Source: Calothrix brevissima NIES-22 (GTDB lineage Bacteria > Cyanobacteriota > Cyanobacteriia > Cyanobacteriales > Nostocaceae). Taken from it: a DNA stretch of 64,000 nt. Below, one piece after another: positions 55,262 to 64,000 of the stretch. Both the position numbers and the translations under genes were made by a program. Positions within the stretch are counted from its first letter, which is position 1. Every line of letters starts with the position of its first letter. The notes under the pieces were generated by a model. It did no database searches, had not been told where the DNA came from, and worked only from the letters and a program-made list of their open reading frames with translations. The stretch is from contig NZ_AP018207.1 in assembly GCF_002367995.1 (NCBI RefSeq), forward strand, positions 1,612,001 to 1,676,000, given 5' to 3'.

Positions 55262-55490
55262 GTAGGTTGGGTAGAGCGAAAGCGAAACCCAACAAAGCCG
55301 CTTTGATGGGGAGCATCCCAAATGTGCAAAAACGCCCTCACCCTATAAGGGTGGGGCTAGAAATACGAAGCCTGCCTTCGCAGGCTTTGTTGGTATAGCA
55401 ATACCCTAGAAGGGTAGCGTCAAAATTGGGATACTCCCCTTTGATGTTGGGTTTCGTTCCTCAACCCAACCTACGTCTACGTCTTTTCAC
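55262..55490. repeat. nested palindromic repeats between 123-bp copies
   Basis: It holds gtaggttggg...aacccaac-type inverted repeats (about 55262-55290 and 55444-55475) and hairpins AGCCTGCcttcGCAGGCT and ACCCTataAGGGT. Similar hairpins recur at 61.1-61.25 kb. No gene is supported. Confidence 0.6.
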
Positions 55491-55511
55491 TGACACAACA
55501 AGAGCTAGATA

Positions 55512-55634
55512 ATTAATTTTTGTACCTCATACAGCAGATTGCAATTTGGTGAGGTACAGATAATAGTTGATTGTAGGGGCACTGGCACTGCTATGCCCCA
55601 AAGCGCGTACCTCATTTACTGTATTCTTATTAAT
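55512..55634. repeat. 123-bp direct repeat, copy B
   Basis: Second copy of the repeat at 55114-55236. Its end overlaps the last five bases of the sensor kinase gene. Confidence 0.75.
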
Positions 55635-57021
55635 AACAATCAAGGCGGATGGGAATTGTAATTATAAACTCGGTACCTTTGTCTAAACCTGATACAAATT
55701 GTAGTTGTCCGCTATGTTTATCTACGATAATTTGATAACTAATAGATAAACTTAATCCTGTACCTTTACCGATACTTTTAGTTGTAAAGAAAGGGTCAAA
55801 TAATCGCTTTTGAATATCTTTAGGAATACCTAAACCATTATCGATAATCCGAATAGTTACATAATTATCATTTTGTAGTTCAGTCTGAATTTTAATTAGA
55901 GGTTCTTTAAAGATTGAATTTGGTGAATAACTACTCGATTCTAATTTATTAAAATTATGATAAATCGCGTCTATAGCATTGGTTATGATATGCATAAATA
56001 CCTGATTGAGTAACCCAGGATAGCATTCAACTAATGGAAGTTTTGCATAGTCTTTAACAACGCTAATTATTTGACCTGTTTCTGGATTTTTTAAGCGGCT
56101 TTGTAAGAGTAATAAAGTACTATCAATACCTTCATGAATATCAACTATTTTTTTATATGATTCATCTAGACGGGAGAAATTGCGTAAAGCAAGAACGATT
56201 TCTTGAATGCGTTCAGTACCGACTTTCATCGACTTCAAGAGATGAACAAAATCAACAGTTAAAAATTCTAGTTCCATATCCGCGATCGCGTCTTGAATTT
56301 CTGCTACTGGTTCAGGATAATACTGTTGGTATAGACTCACTAAATTAAGTAAGTCTTGGCTGTAGTTGAGAGCGTGAACTAAGTTACCGGCAATAAAACT
56401 GACAGGATTATTAATTTCGTGGGCAATACCGGCAACAAGTTGCCCTAAAGCCGCCATTTTATCATTTTGCAGTAATCTTGTATAGTTATTTTTTAAGTTA
56501 CGAAAGCCAGCTTTAGCTATTCTCGATTGTTCTTCTACTTGTTCTAGTTGCGCTAGGGTTAATACCTGAATTTGAGAGTAAGCTAAAAGTAATTGGTGGA
56601 AATCTAAAAGTTTATGGTTACCTAATTTGCTTTTGACTACTATCGGTTCATAAGCTAATTGTGATGGACGCTGTAATGCAATTTGAATTGCTTCAATGAT
56701 GGGTGTTTCTTCAGCAATGAGACACACATCTAAGTCGAGAAATTTCAGCAGAGTTTCTGTAGGACGTTTGGCAAAAAGTGCAAAACTATAAGGGCGACTC
56801 ATGTGTTCAAAAAATCTTTGGCGAGAAATCATTCCTACATATTCTTGATTGTCAGTCAAAATGATTCCCGGTAGTAAAGGCTGTTGTTCAAATACGGTAT
56901 TGATAACCTTGGCTGGATGGCTGATTTCAACGTAAACTGACCATAGTGGTAATTCTTGCAATGTTGATTCTAATTGCAAATTCAGTTCATTACCATTCTT
57001 TATGGTATCCATAGCCAGCAT
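55630..57021 (-). CDS. sensor histidine kinase with CBS-like N-terminal region
   Basis: A 463-residue kinase without membrane segments. Residues about 30-165 resemble paired CBS-like modules (GIILTDNQEYVGMISRQRFFEHMSRPY; LIAEETPIIEAIQIALQRPS). The kinase core has GQLVAGIAHEINNPVSFIAGN with the phospho-acceptor histidine, NAIDAI (N box), DNGLGIP (G1), GTGLSLSISYQI (G2). It lacks a receiver domain. The ATG at 57021 has AAGGA about eight bases upstream. The partner regulator is not next to it. Confidence 0.9.
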   Translation of the reverse strand: MLAMDTIKNGNELNLQLESTLQELPLWSVYVEISHPAKVINTVFEQQPLLPGIILTDNQEYVGMISRQRFFEHMSRPYSFALFAKRPTETLLKFLDLDVCLIAEETPIIEAIQIALQRPSQLAYEPIVVKSKLGNHKLLDFHQLLLAYSQIQVLTLAQLEQVEEQSRIAKAGFRNLKNNYTRLLQNDKMAALGQLVAGIAHEINNPVSFIAGNLVHALNYSQDLLNLVSLYQQYYPEPVAEIQDAIADMELEFLTVDFVHLLKSMKVGTERIQEIVLALRNFSRLDESYKKIVDIHEGIDSTLLLLQSRLKNPETGQIISVVKDYAKLPLVECYPGLLNQVFMHIITNAIDAIYHNFNKLESSSYSPNSIFKEPLIKIQTELQNDNYVTIRIIDNGLGIPKDIQKRLFDPFFTTKSIGKGTGLSLSISYQIIVDKHSGQLQFVSGLDKGTEFIITIPIRLDCY

Positions 57022-57204
57022 ACTTTCAATCCTTTACTGTTGAAATAAGATTTTTGGTAGCACCCAGGTGACGCGCAGTAGTAATTGTAAAATTAAGGAA
57101 AAGTTACCAATTTATATTTCCCATTTGGTTGGCAAATATCACATCATTGGGAAAATCCTACCTATTGAGATAAACGTTGGATGGGTTTTATTGCTTGAAA
57201 ATCA

Positions 57205-57235
57205 GATCCCCGACTTCTTTAAGAAGTCGGGGATC
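57205..57235. terminator. strong hairpin between kinase and TPR-CHAT genes
   Basis: 15-bp perfect arms (gatccccgacttctt and complement) around a single T. It lies 22 bp past the stop of the minus-strand CHAT gene and could be a terminator, although the T-run is weak. The ccccgacttctt palindrome is a common cyanobacterial repeat. Confidence 0.6.
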
Positions 57236-57257
57236 TTATCCCTTTACGAATTACGAA

Positions 57258-60200
57258 TTAATTCCATTCGCCCAAAAATGTAAACGCCGCCCAATAATTA
57301 GGATTACGCCATTTCTCTTGTTCCCACATTTTTAATTGCGTCGCCCGCAAAGCCTGAGAAGCTGATTTATTTTGCTGCCACATTTGCTTGTAAAATTCTT
57401 GCATAAACTCAGATGTCCCCTCATCGCTGACTTTCCATAAAGACACGAGTAATCTTTCTGCACCTGCATACATCAATCCTCTTGTCAAACCTACTAAGCC
57501 TTCGCCTTGAATTTCTTTACCTAATCCGGTTTCGCAAGCACTCAAAACAATTAAATCTGCTGGGTAATCTAGGTTAAATAAGTCTGCTAATCGCAGATAT
57601 CCGCGAATATCTTTACCTTGTTTATCTACCAGAGACAGCACAATACCTGATAATTCTGGGTTAGCATCGTTCACAAAGCCGTGAGTCGCAAAGTGTAAAA
57701 TCTGGAATTGATTGAGATTGCTGCTGGTAGCTGCGGTGTAATTTGCGGCAAAATCTAAAAGTTGTACACCTTTTGATTTGGGTACTAGGTTAAATATTGT
57801 CTCGGCTTCCTTCCGAGTACCTAAAAGTCGCGTCCAGCCTTGGCGATTGAGGCTATCGGCGGAACGCTTGAGGGCAGAGCGTTCTAGCTCTAAATCTAGG
57901 GAATCTTGTTTTTGCAGTTGTTTATTTTGAGCAGTGGTAACTCTTGTATCGGTGGCGTTATATACTGGGTCTGCGAGGATAGCTAAAGCTTGGGGTGCTT
58001 GTGGACGATTGGCGAGTTGTTGGCGTTGAATGGCAATGGTAGATGCGGAAGGTAAGCTGACAATTTCGTGATTTACTAGTAAAGGTTGGTAATTGAAGCT
58101 CTGATCGTCAAGTGAGGTACAAGGACGAAATAAACCTCTATCAGTTTCACAGGAATTTTTGGGTTTATCTTGTTGTTGTGGTGTGGAAGTTGGTTGAAAA
58201 TTTAAATCAGCTAAGGCGGAAAAGGGAATATATTGCAAAGCACCATCAGCGACAATTACTAAGCGTTTTTTGCCTAATTTATCTTTGACAGGTGAGAGAA
58301 TTAATTGACTGAGTTCTGTTGCTGCGACATCAATTTTGCGGTTTTTAATCCCAGTGCAGGGATTTTCTTTGTTAGTGACAGATGGTGGTTTAGAGGTATT
58401 TTGGCTAATTAAACAAAATAAATTGATGGCGCTTTTTTCTATTTCTTGTTTTTTGGGAAGTTCGTAAGTGTCGAGAGAATTGGAAGAAACTACCCATAAA
58501 AAACTGCGATCGCTACCTAAGGAATATTGTAATAGTAGGGTATCTTTATCTAGTTGTTGCTGAATTTGGTCTAAATTTAGGGGTTGGGGGTATTTGAGGT
58601 TAGCGTATTGTGGGCTAGTTTGGCGGATTTTGGTTTCTAATTCCTTTTGTTGACTGAGGAGTTGATCAATTTCTGCTTGTAATTTCTCGGCGTTGGTTTT
58701 AAAAATTGGATTGTTAATTTTTTCGCTGTTAACTATTTCAAACCTGACTTTTTCTTTACCATCAATTAATGCTTGTATGCGGCTTTCTTCGGCTAAGAGT
58801 TCGGGGTTTGCACCTTTGCGGATATTGGCGCGGGCTTCAGTTAAGAGTTCTACTAATCCTCTGGCACGGGATGCTTCGCTTGTTTCAATTGCTTGGGCAT
58901 TGTATTCTTTTGATGGGTCTTTTTTGTGCAGTTCCATCAATAGGTTGATTTTGAATTTATAGTAATTTTGGACTGTGGCGAAGTAAGAAGTACGCAAATC
59001 TGAGTTTTTGACGTTGCTGCGGATATTTTCGATGATTTGTATTGCTGCTTCGATGTTGGGAAGTGCGGCTTCAAGGTTTCCTAGTTTGCGTTGGTTGATG
59101 GCGATTAGGTAAAGTGCATCTGCTTCGCCTGTTTTATCTTTTAACTCACGCCGTATTTTCAATTCTTCATTCAGAATATTTATCGCTTGTTGGTAATTTT
59201 TTTGTAGTTCATAAGTCATGCTCATACCGCCTAACATTTGAGCTTCTCGAATACGTAATCCAAGCTGGCGATAATGTGCCAAAATTTTATTAGAAATATC
59301 TAATGATGTTTGATAGTCACCTTTTGCACGATATACTGTTGCTAAAGCATAAAGAGAAAATTCCTCATCATAAGAGTTCTCTTGGGATAATTTTAATGCC
59401 CGATTAGCAAATTCCAATGCTTTTGTGTAATTCTTCAAAGATTGGTATAGTCCTGTCATACCCCAAAGTATTTGGATTTCAGATTGGTAATCATCTTTGT
59501 TTAATAAAGATAGTGCCTTTTGATAAAATTTAAGTGCATCCTCGTATTTATCTTGACTTTTGTAAAGGTCAGCAATAAATCTTAAAGTTCGATTTTCTTC
59601 AGACTTATTTGGTATACGCTTATATATATCTAATACTTTGTTATAAGTCTCAAGACTTAACTTATAGTCTCCTAAATTTTTATACAGGTATGCAATATTA
59701 CGAAGTATACGAGCTTCTGCTGTAGGATTTGGTATTGAACGTTGAAGAGCTAAAGCTTTATTATATTCATCTAGTGCTTGTTGATAATTAGCTTGTGATA
59801 AATAAATATCAGCTTTTTGCCCTAAAGTAACTGCTTGATCGTCTTTATCATTAACTTGAAGCTCTAATGCCTTGTCTAATAATTCCAGCGCTTTTTGATA
59901 ATCACCGGAAAAACTTTTGTGAAGATTCGCAATCATCACAAAAGTCCTAGATAGCATCGGGGTGTTTCCTGCTTGCTGAAAAAGTTTTCCTGCTTGTTGA
60001 TAGTAATCAATTGCTGTTCGATAATCTGCTTGTCCAGCATAAATGTGACCTATATAGGTAAGAGTGTTAGCTTGATCTGATAAATTAAAACCTGCCTGTT
60101 GTTGTAGTTTTAATGCCTCTTTTAACGATTCCACTGCATTTTTTGCATTACCCAATTTATCTTGAAGGGCTGCAATGTCACGAATAATTTCTACTTCTGC

Positions 60201-60989
60201 TTTAAAATCATTTCTTTGCCGTTGAATTTTCAAAGCTTGTTCATAATAATCAAGAGATTTTCTAGGTTCACCGGATAATGAATAAATCATACCTATACTC
60301 CGAAGAGTCTCGGCTTCTCCTGCCAAATCTTTCAACTGGTCACGATAAATTTTTAATGCTTCATTTCGATAATATAAAGCTTTTTTTGTATCACCTGTTC
60401 TCATTTGAATAGTAGCCATACCATTCAAAGTAATAGCTAAAAGATTGTATTCTTTGTGAGCTAACAATATTGTCTTGGCTTGTTCTAAATAATTAAGACC
60501 TTCTTTTGGCTCGTTTGTGTTAGTGTACATAACTCCAATTGCACCAAGTACAGTTGCTTCTAAGACTGGTTGTTTTAGTGGGCGTGAGATTTTTAACGCT
60601 TGTTGTAGATACTCTATAGCGGTTTTGTCCTCATGAATAGAACTGTATAAATTAGCGATATATACTAATATCTCAACTTCCTCTTTTTGCAGTCTTAGTG
60701 TCTGGGCAAGTTTCAAAGCTTGTTGAGATTTATTTATCGCCTGTTGATATCCTTCTTTAGTCCCCTTCTTCTCTAACTCTTGTGCTTCTTCAAGTAGCTT
60801 TACACCCTGCTGGTATAACTTTTGTTGTTCTGCATTCAAGGGAACTGACGGCGTAGGCGCTGGTTGCTGGGCAATTTTTACCTGACTATTCCCCAAACTA
60901 GCGGCTGTTGACTCGGATAATAAAAGCAGGGCGAAAAATAAAGCCGCAGCGCGAGATGCTAACGCGGGAAGTTTTTTAGGCTTTTTCAT
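57258..60989 (-). CDS. exported TPR-CHAT protein
   Basis: A 1243-residue protein. An N-terminal signal peptide (RAAALFFALLLLSESTAAS) implies export. About a dozen TPRs fill residues 50-650 (for example YQQALDEYNKALALQ, YKLSLETYNKVLDIY). A helical linker leads to the CHAT protease domain (about 820-1240) with catalytic His1103 in FATHGF and Cys1152 in LSACETG, followed by GEGLVGLTRGLMYAGA and SLWKVSD. It is a typical cyanobacterial TPR-CHAT architecture; most have no known target. It stands alone on the minus strand. Confidence 0.94.
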   Translation of the reverse strand: MKKPKKLPALASRAAALFFALLLLSESTAASLGNSQVKIAQQPAPTPSVPLNAEQQKLYQQGVKLLEEAQELEKKGTKEGYQQAINKSQQALKLAQTLRLQKEEVEILVYIANLYSSIHEDKTAIEYLQQALKISRPLKQPVLEATVLGAIGVMYTNTNEPKEGLNYLEQAKTILLAHKEYNLLAITLNGMATIQMRTGDTKKALYYRNEALKIYRDQLKDLAGEAETLRSIGMIYSLSGEPRKSLDYYEQALKIQRQRNDFKAEVEIIRDIAALQDKLGNAKNAVESLKEALKLQQQAGFNLSDQANTLTYIGHIYAGQADYRTAIDYYQQAGKLFQQAGNTPMLSRTFVMIANLHKSFSGDYQKALELLDKALELQVNDKDDQAVTLGQKADIYLSQANYQQALDEYNKALALQRSIPNPTAEARILRNIAYLYKNLGDYKLSLETYNKVLDIYKRIPNKSEENRTLRFIADLYKSQDKYEDALKFYQKALSLLNKDDYQSEIQILWGMTGLYQSLKNYTKALEFANRALKLSQENSYDEEFSLYALATVYRAKGDYQTSLDISNKILAHYRQLGLRIREAQMLGGMSMTYELQKNYQQAINILNEELKIRRELKDKTGEADALYLIAINQRKLGNLEAALPNIEAAIQIIENIRSNVKNSDLRTSYFATVQNYYKFKINLLMELHKKDPSKEYNAQAIETSEASRARGLVELLTEARANIRKGANPELLAEESRIQALIDGKEKVRFEIVNSEKINNPIFKTNAEKLQAEIDQLLSQQKELETKIRQTSPQYANLKYPQPLNLDQIQQQLDKDTLLLQYSLGSDRSFLWVVSSNSLDTYELPKKQEIEKSAINLFCLISQNTSKPPSVTNKENPCTGIKNRKIDVAATELSQLILSPVKDKLGKKRLVIVADGALQYIPFSALADLNFQPTSTPQQQDKPKNSCETDRGLFRPCTSLDDQSFNYQPLLVNHEIVSLPSASTIAIQRQQLANRPQAPQALAILADPVYNATDTRVTTAQNKQLQKQDSLDLELERSALKRSADSLNRQGWTRLLGTRKEAETIFNLVPKSKGVQLLDFAANYTAATSSNLNQFQILHFATHGFVNDANPELSGIVLSLVDKQGKDIRGYLRLADLFNLDYPADLIVLSACETGLGKEIQGEGLVGLTRGLMYAGAERLLVSLWKVSDEGTSEFMQEFYKQMWQQNKSASQALRATQLKMWEQEKWRNPNYWAAFTFLGEWN

Positions 60990-61124
60990 GAGGATTTATA
61001 CTGATTTTGGCTACAAATCAATATAGTTCTCGGTGGTGTGGGGTTATGCAGGTTTACGGAAACTTTAAGGAACTTCCCAGTTACAAATATAGTAGGGAGG
61101 AAAATCTCTGGCTTATCCCGCAAT

Positions 61125-61246
61125 ACCGCCGTCACCCTAGAAGGGTGCGGCTAATTGAACAAAGCCTGCTTTTGCAGGCTCAAGAATTTAGCCCACAAAG
61201 GTGGGCTTTGTATCAATAGCCCCAGGCTTCTAGCCTGTGGGCGATA
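61125..61246. repeat. cluster of dispersed palindromic repeats
   Basis: Consecutive hairpins ACCCTagaAGGGT, AGCCTGCttttGCAGGCT, AGCCCACaaagGTGGGCT and CCCAGGCTtctAGCCTGTGGG. The same hairpin family occurs at 55.34-55.43 kb. A 70-codon frame across it is not a real gene. Confidence 0.7.
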
Positions 61247-61261
61247 TATCGGGTAAGCGAG

Positions 61262-61381
61262 ATGATGTTCCTGCACGCTTTTCAAAAGAAATCAAAACGG
61301 GGGATTAAAACCCCACAGTCGGACATTGATTTGATCAAAAAACGCTATCAAGACGCGCTGGAAAGAGAGAAACAAGCATGA
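61262..61381 (+). pseudogene. HigB/Gp49-like toxin C-terminal remnant
   Basis: 39 codons reading FLHAFQKKSKRGIKTPQSDIDLIKKRYQDAL, which matches the end of phage-derived Gp49-like (HigB/RelE) toxins; the first 60-70 residues are missing and palindromic repeats replace them. Its stop overlaps the ATG of the antitoxin gene (ATGA). Confidence 0.75.
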
Positions 61382-61704
61382 CAGAAGAAACAATTTTTGA
61401 AGAAAGCTGTGGTAACGTATTTGCTGATCTTGGTCTGGAAGATGCCGATGAACTTCTTACCCGTGGTAAAATCGGCATTGTGGTACTGCGTCTGTTGAAA
61501 CAACGCAACCTCAAGCAACGGGAAATCAGTAAACTGTTAGGAATTCCCCAGGCAGAAGTATCTCATTTAATGAAGGGCGAGTTTCAACGCTTCAGTGAGG
61601 GTAAATTCCTGATTTTCCTCAAGCGACTTGATACGGAAATCACTTTACATCTTCGCCCACGAAATGCAGAAAACCAAGCTGCTGAAACTTTGATATCGCT
61701 GTAA
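61378..61704 (+). CDS. HigA-like XRE antitoxin
   Basis: A 108-residue protein with an XRE-type helix-turn-helix (LKQREISKLLGIPQAEVSHLMKGEFQRFSEGKFLIFLKRL). It matches the antitoxin of Gp49-like toxin pairs, in which the toxin comes first and overlaps by ATGA. Here the toxin is a stub, so the antitoxin is orphaned and may persist as a DNA-binding regulator or anti-addiction relic. It starts at ATG 61378. Confidence 0.88.
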   Translation: MTEETIFEESCGNVFADLGLEDADELLTRGKIGIVVLRLLKQRNLKQREISKLLGIPQAEVSHLMKGEFQRFSEGKFLIFLKRLDTEITLHLRPRNAENQAAETLISL

Positions 61705-61809
61705 ATCGGCACAATAAAAGCTTGAGTGATACTTACTGCGGCGGTTTCCGCCTACGCATTTACTATTTTTGATTCTACAATTGCTATTTCGGCAGTTGCA
61801 TTTTCTATT

Positions 61810-62103
61810 TTCGATAATACAATAGCCGCTTTCGATAATACAATAGCCGCTTTCGATAATACAATAGCCACTTTCGATAATACAATAGCCGCTTTCGATA
61901 ATACAATAGCCACTTTCGATAATACAATAGCCGCTTTTGATAATACAATAGCCGCTTTCGATACTACAATAGCCACTTTTGATAATACAATAGCCGCTTT
62001 CGATACTACAATAGCCGCTTTCGACAATACAATAGCCACTTTCGATAATACAATAGCCGCTTTCGACAATACAATAGCCGCTTTCGATAATACAATAGCC
62101 GCT
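61810..62103. repeat. 21-bp minisatellite, 14 units
   Basis: Fourteen tandem 21-bp units with no length change; each contains aatacaatagcc. Point differences only (for example gat/gac, aat/act, gct/act). Because 21 is divisible by three, frames are open on both strands: plus strand repeats FDNTIAA (frame about 61726-62145), minus strand repeats ESGYCII and LSKAAIV. Synonymous and nonsynonymous changes are mixed, so none is clearly coding. Confidence 0.95.
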
Positions 62104-62187
62104 TTTGCGATCGCTAGTTGGGCTATGCTTATACATCGGCGGTAAAATGTGATGCCGATTTAATTATGTGATATGTGGATTGTCGCC

Positions 62188-62212
62188 AAGGGCGGGGAAA
62201 CCCCGCCCCTAC
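62188..62212. repeat. GC-rich hairpin identical to terminator at 45.5 kb
   Basis: The 25-bp GGGCGGGG/CCCCGCCC hairpin (aagggcggggaaaccc..) is the same sequence as 45526-45550, but here no T-run follows, so it is a dispersed palindrome and not a proven terminator. Confidence 0.7.
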
Positions 62213-62228
62213 GGGATGATTATTATTA

Positions 62229-62262
62229 CCCAATGCCCAATGCCCCATGCCCTATGCCCATA
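62229..62262. repeat. tandem tgccca/atgcccc repeats
   Basis: Degenerate seven-base units, complementary in type to the ggggcat array at 49.05 kb, just before mutS. Confidence 0.65.
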
Positions 62263-62320
62263 TCCAAAAAGACGCTATCATCGGATATTGTGGCATCTCC
62301 CTGCGTAACTTCTAGGATTT

Positions 62321-64000
62321 ATGACCGCTTCTTACGACGATATCCAGCCAACGGAACCCAGTAACTCGACTACGCCGCATTCGGATACGCGATTAGTAGA
62401 CCGTAGTAAGCTGAGTAAGATGTATCAGCATTATGTGGAGGTGAAGGATAAGTATCCTCATGCGCTGTTGCTGTATCGGGTGGGAGATTTTTTTGAAACT
62501 TTTTTTCAAGATGCTGTGACTGTTTCGCGGGAACTGGAGTTAGTTCTGACTAGCAAACATGGCGGTGAAGTGGGACGGGTGGCGATGACTGGTGTGCCGC
62601 ACCATGCTTGGGAACGCTACACAACTCAACTGGTGGAAAAAGGTTATGCTGTGGTAATTTGCGATCAAGTAGAAGATGCTTCGGAAGCTGTGGGTTTGGT
62701 GCGTCGGGAAGTCACCCGCATCCTCACACCGGGGACTTTGTTAGAAGAAGGAATGCTCAAGGCAAGTCGCAATAATTACTTAGCTGCTGTGGTAATTGCG
62801 GCTAATCATTGGGGTTTGGCTTATGCAGATATCTCAACTGGGGAATTTCTCACAACGCAAGGTAGTGATTTAGAACACCTGACGCAGGAGTTAATGCGGT
62901 TACAGCCTTCCGAGGTGTTGTTTCCGACAAACGCGCCGGATTTAGGTATTTTACTGCGTCCGGGGGAAACTTCGCCCAATTTACCCCAATGTTTACCGCC
63001 AGCTTTTTGTTATTGTTTGCGATCGCAATCGTCATTTTCTCAAGGTGAAGCTAGAAGTAGATTATTGCAGAAATATAAACTGCGATCGCTTGAAGGTTTG
63101 GGGTGCGAACATCTCCCCCTCGCTGTGCGCGCTGCTGGTGGGTTGTTGGAATATCTCGAAGATACCCAAAAGGAAAACCAAGTACCCCTGCAATTATTAC
63201 GCAGCTATACCGTTACCGACTATTTAATCGTAGACCATCAAACCCGCCGCAACTTAGAAATTACGCAAACTGTCCGCGATGGAACATTTCACGGTTCCCT
63301 ACTTTGGGCGTTAGATAGAACTAGCACTGCAATGGGCGGGCGGGCGTTACGGCGCTGGTTATTGCAACCATTAATTGATATTAAAGGTATTCGCGCCAGA
63401 CAAGATACTATTCAAGAATTAGTCGAAAATACCGCTTTACGTCAAGAATTGCGCCAGTTACTCAAGCAAATTTACGACTTAGAAAGGTTAACAGGTAGGG
63501 CTGGTTCAGGAACAGCAAACGCCAAAGATTTAATGGCGTTAGCAGATTCCCTTTCGCGCTTACCAGAATTAGCAGAGTTAGTAATAGAAGCCAATTCGCC
63601 ATTTCTCAAAGCTTTACAAAAAGTACAGCCCGTATTAGAAGAATTAGCCGCAAAAATCCACGCCCATATAGTAGAAACACCACCCATACATATTAAAGAA
63701 GGCGGTTTAATTCGGGCTGGCGTAAATAATTTATTAGATGAAAGCAAAGCTACAGTCGAAGCGGATCAACAATGGATTGCGAATTTAGAAGTAGACGAGC
63801 GAGCCAAAACAGGTATCCCTAACCTCAAGGTAGGATTTAATAAAACCTTTGGATACTATATTAGTATTTCTCGTACCAAAGCCGACCAAGTACCCGCCAA
63901 CTACATCCGCAAGCAAACCCTGACGAATGAAGAACGGTATATTACCCCAGAATTAAAAGAACGGGAAGCCAGAATTCTCTCAGCCCGCGATGATTTAAAT
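62321..64000 (+). CDS. mutS: DNA mismatch repair protein MutS (5' part, runs off window)
   Basis: An open frame of 560 codons from ATG 62321 with no stop before the window ends. The mismatch-recognition domain has the Phe-x-Glu motif in [11 protein letters not shown] near residue 55, followed by [31 protein letters not shown], the connector and the lever region ([46 protein letters not shown]) and the clamp start near residue 500 ([18 protein letters not shown]). The ATPase domain lies beyond the window. MutS recognises mismatches and starts repair. A minisatellite array lies 218 bp upstream of its start. Confidence 0.96.
   Translation, partial: MTASYDDIQPTEPSNSTTPHSDTRLVDRSKLSKMYQHYVEVKDKYPHALLLYRVGDFFETFFQDAVTVSRELELVLTSKHGGEVGRVAMTGVPHHAWERYTTQLVEKGYAVVICDQVEDASEAVGLVRREVTRILTPGTLLEEGMLKASRNNYLAAVVIAANHWGLAYADISTGEFLTTQGSDLEHLTQELMRLQPSEVLFPTNAPDLGILLRPGETSPNLPQCLPPAFCYCLRSQSSFSQGEARSRLLQKYKLRSLEGLGCEHLPLAVRAAGGLLEYLEDTQKENQVPLQLLRSYTVTDYLIVDHQTRRNLEITQTVRDGTFHGSLLWALDRTSTAMGGRALRRWLLQPLIDIKGIRARQDTIQELVENTALRQELRQLLKQIYDLERLTGRAGSGTANAKDLMALADSLSRLPELAELVIEANSPFLKALQKVQPVLEELAAKIHAHIVETPPIHIKEGGLIRAGVNNLLDESKATVEADQQWIANLEVDERAKTGIPNLKVGFNKTFGYYISISRTKADQVPANYIRKQTLTNEERYITPELKEREARILSARDDLN

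Noticed and set aside
55090..55398. 102-codon plus-strand frame
   Set aside because: Runs through the 123-bp repeat and nested palindromes; composition is that of repeats, not protein.
55630..57021. Developmentally regulated fdxN-type excision control
   Set aside because: I considered heterocyst-linked rearrangement signals in the right half of the window but found none outside the moaE element.
61007..61219. 70-codon plus-strand frame
   Set aside because: Its distal half is made of dispersed palindromic repeats also seen at 55.3 kb; no protein-like conservation.
61645..62145. Long frames on both strands across the 21-bp array as protein genes
   Set aside because: A 21-bp unit without stops keeps frames open by construction; starts are weak, and substitutions show no coding bias. 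Recorded as a repeat only.
1..64000. tRNA or rRNA genes
   Set aside because: I looked for GGTTCGA-type T-loops with matching acceptor arms and for rRNA core motifs on both strands and saw none; a tRNA scan would settle it.

Overview
The window looks like the chromosome of a heterocyst-type filamentous cyanobacterium (Nostocales: Nostoc, Calothrix or Tolypothrix-like). The signs are dense HIP1 octamers (GCGATCGC), heptanucleotide STRR arrays between genes, XisF-like serine recombinases, and photosynthetic housekeeping genes (nblA, ycf54, crtE, a plastoquinone-type UbiA). No rRNA, tRNA or CRISPR array was recognised.

Layout. 1-4.3 kb: NTF2-like protein and a GAF/PAS hybrid histidine kinase (minus strand), then moaE. 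4.28-26.5 kb: a putative 22.2-kb integrated element sitting in the 3' end of moaE. A XisF-like serine recombinase starts inside the moaE 3' end, and a second, diverged moaE 3' end marks the right boundary. Inside are a plasmid-type primase/helicase with GGTAAC iteron-like repeats, an excisionase-like protein, a second XisF-like recombinase with a zinc-ribbon partner, a decayed gene, a small HTH regulator with a repeated operator-like motif, a type I restriction locus whose hsdM and hsdS are collapsed into one chimera, a DUF433/DUF5615 toxin-antitoxin pair, intact hsdR, an McrBC/LlaJI-like operon whose nuclease gene has an in-frame amber codon, a MITE-like inverted repeat beside an integrase remnant, and two secreted proteins (one YARHG plus WD40). 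This is a partly decayed defence island on a plasmid-like integrative element.

26.9-33.0 kb: a tight four-gene operon of an unknown helical protein, a Q-rich-repeat/DUF1822-like protein, a CHAT caspase-like protease with TPR-like repeats, and a PIN-like nuclease with one membrane helix. It is the best candidate for an undescribed system. 33.4-39.5 kb: Ser/Thr kinase, nblA, PP2C phosphatase, ABC1 kinase and a small coiled-coil protein. 39.8-55.0 kb: mostly housekeeping (ABC-F, EVE, ppx, ubiA, pdxJ, ycf54, PAP2-like/crtE/folD, NUDIX, AI-2E transporter) with abundant intergenic repeats. 55.1-64.0 kb: duplicated 123-bp repeats, a sensor kinase, a secreted TPR-CHAT protein, an orphan HigA-like antitoxin with a toxin stub, a 14-unit 21-bp minisatellite, and the 5' part of mutS, which runs off the window.

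All functional names come from motif reading, without database searches.
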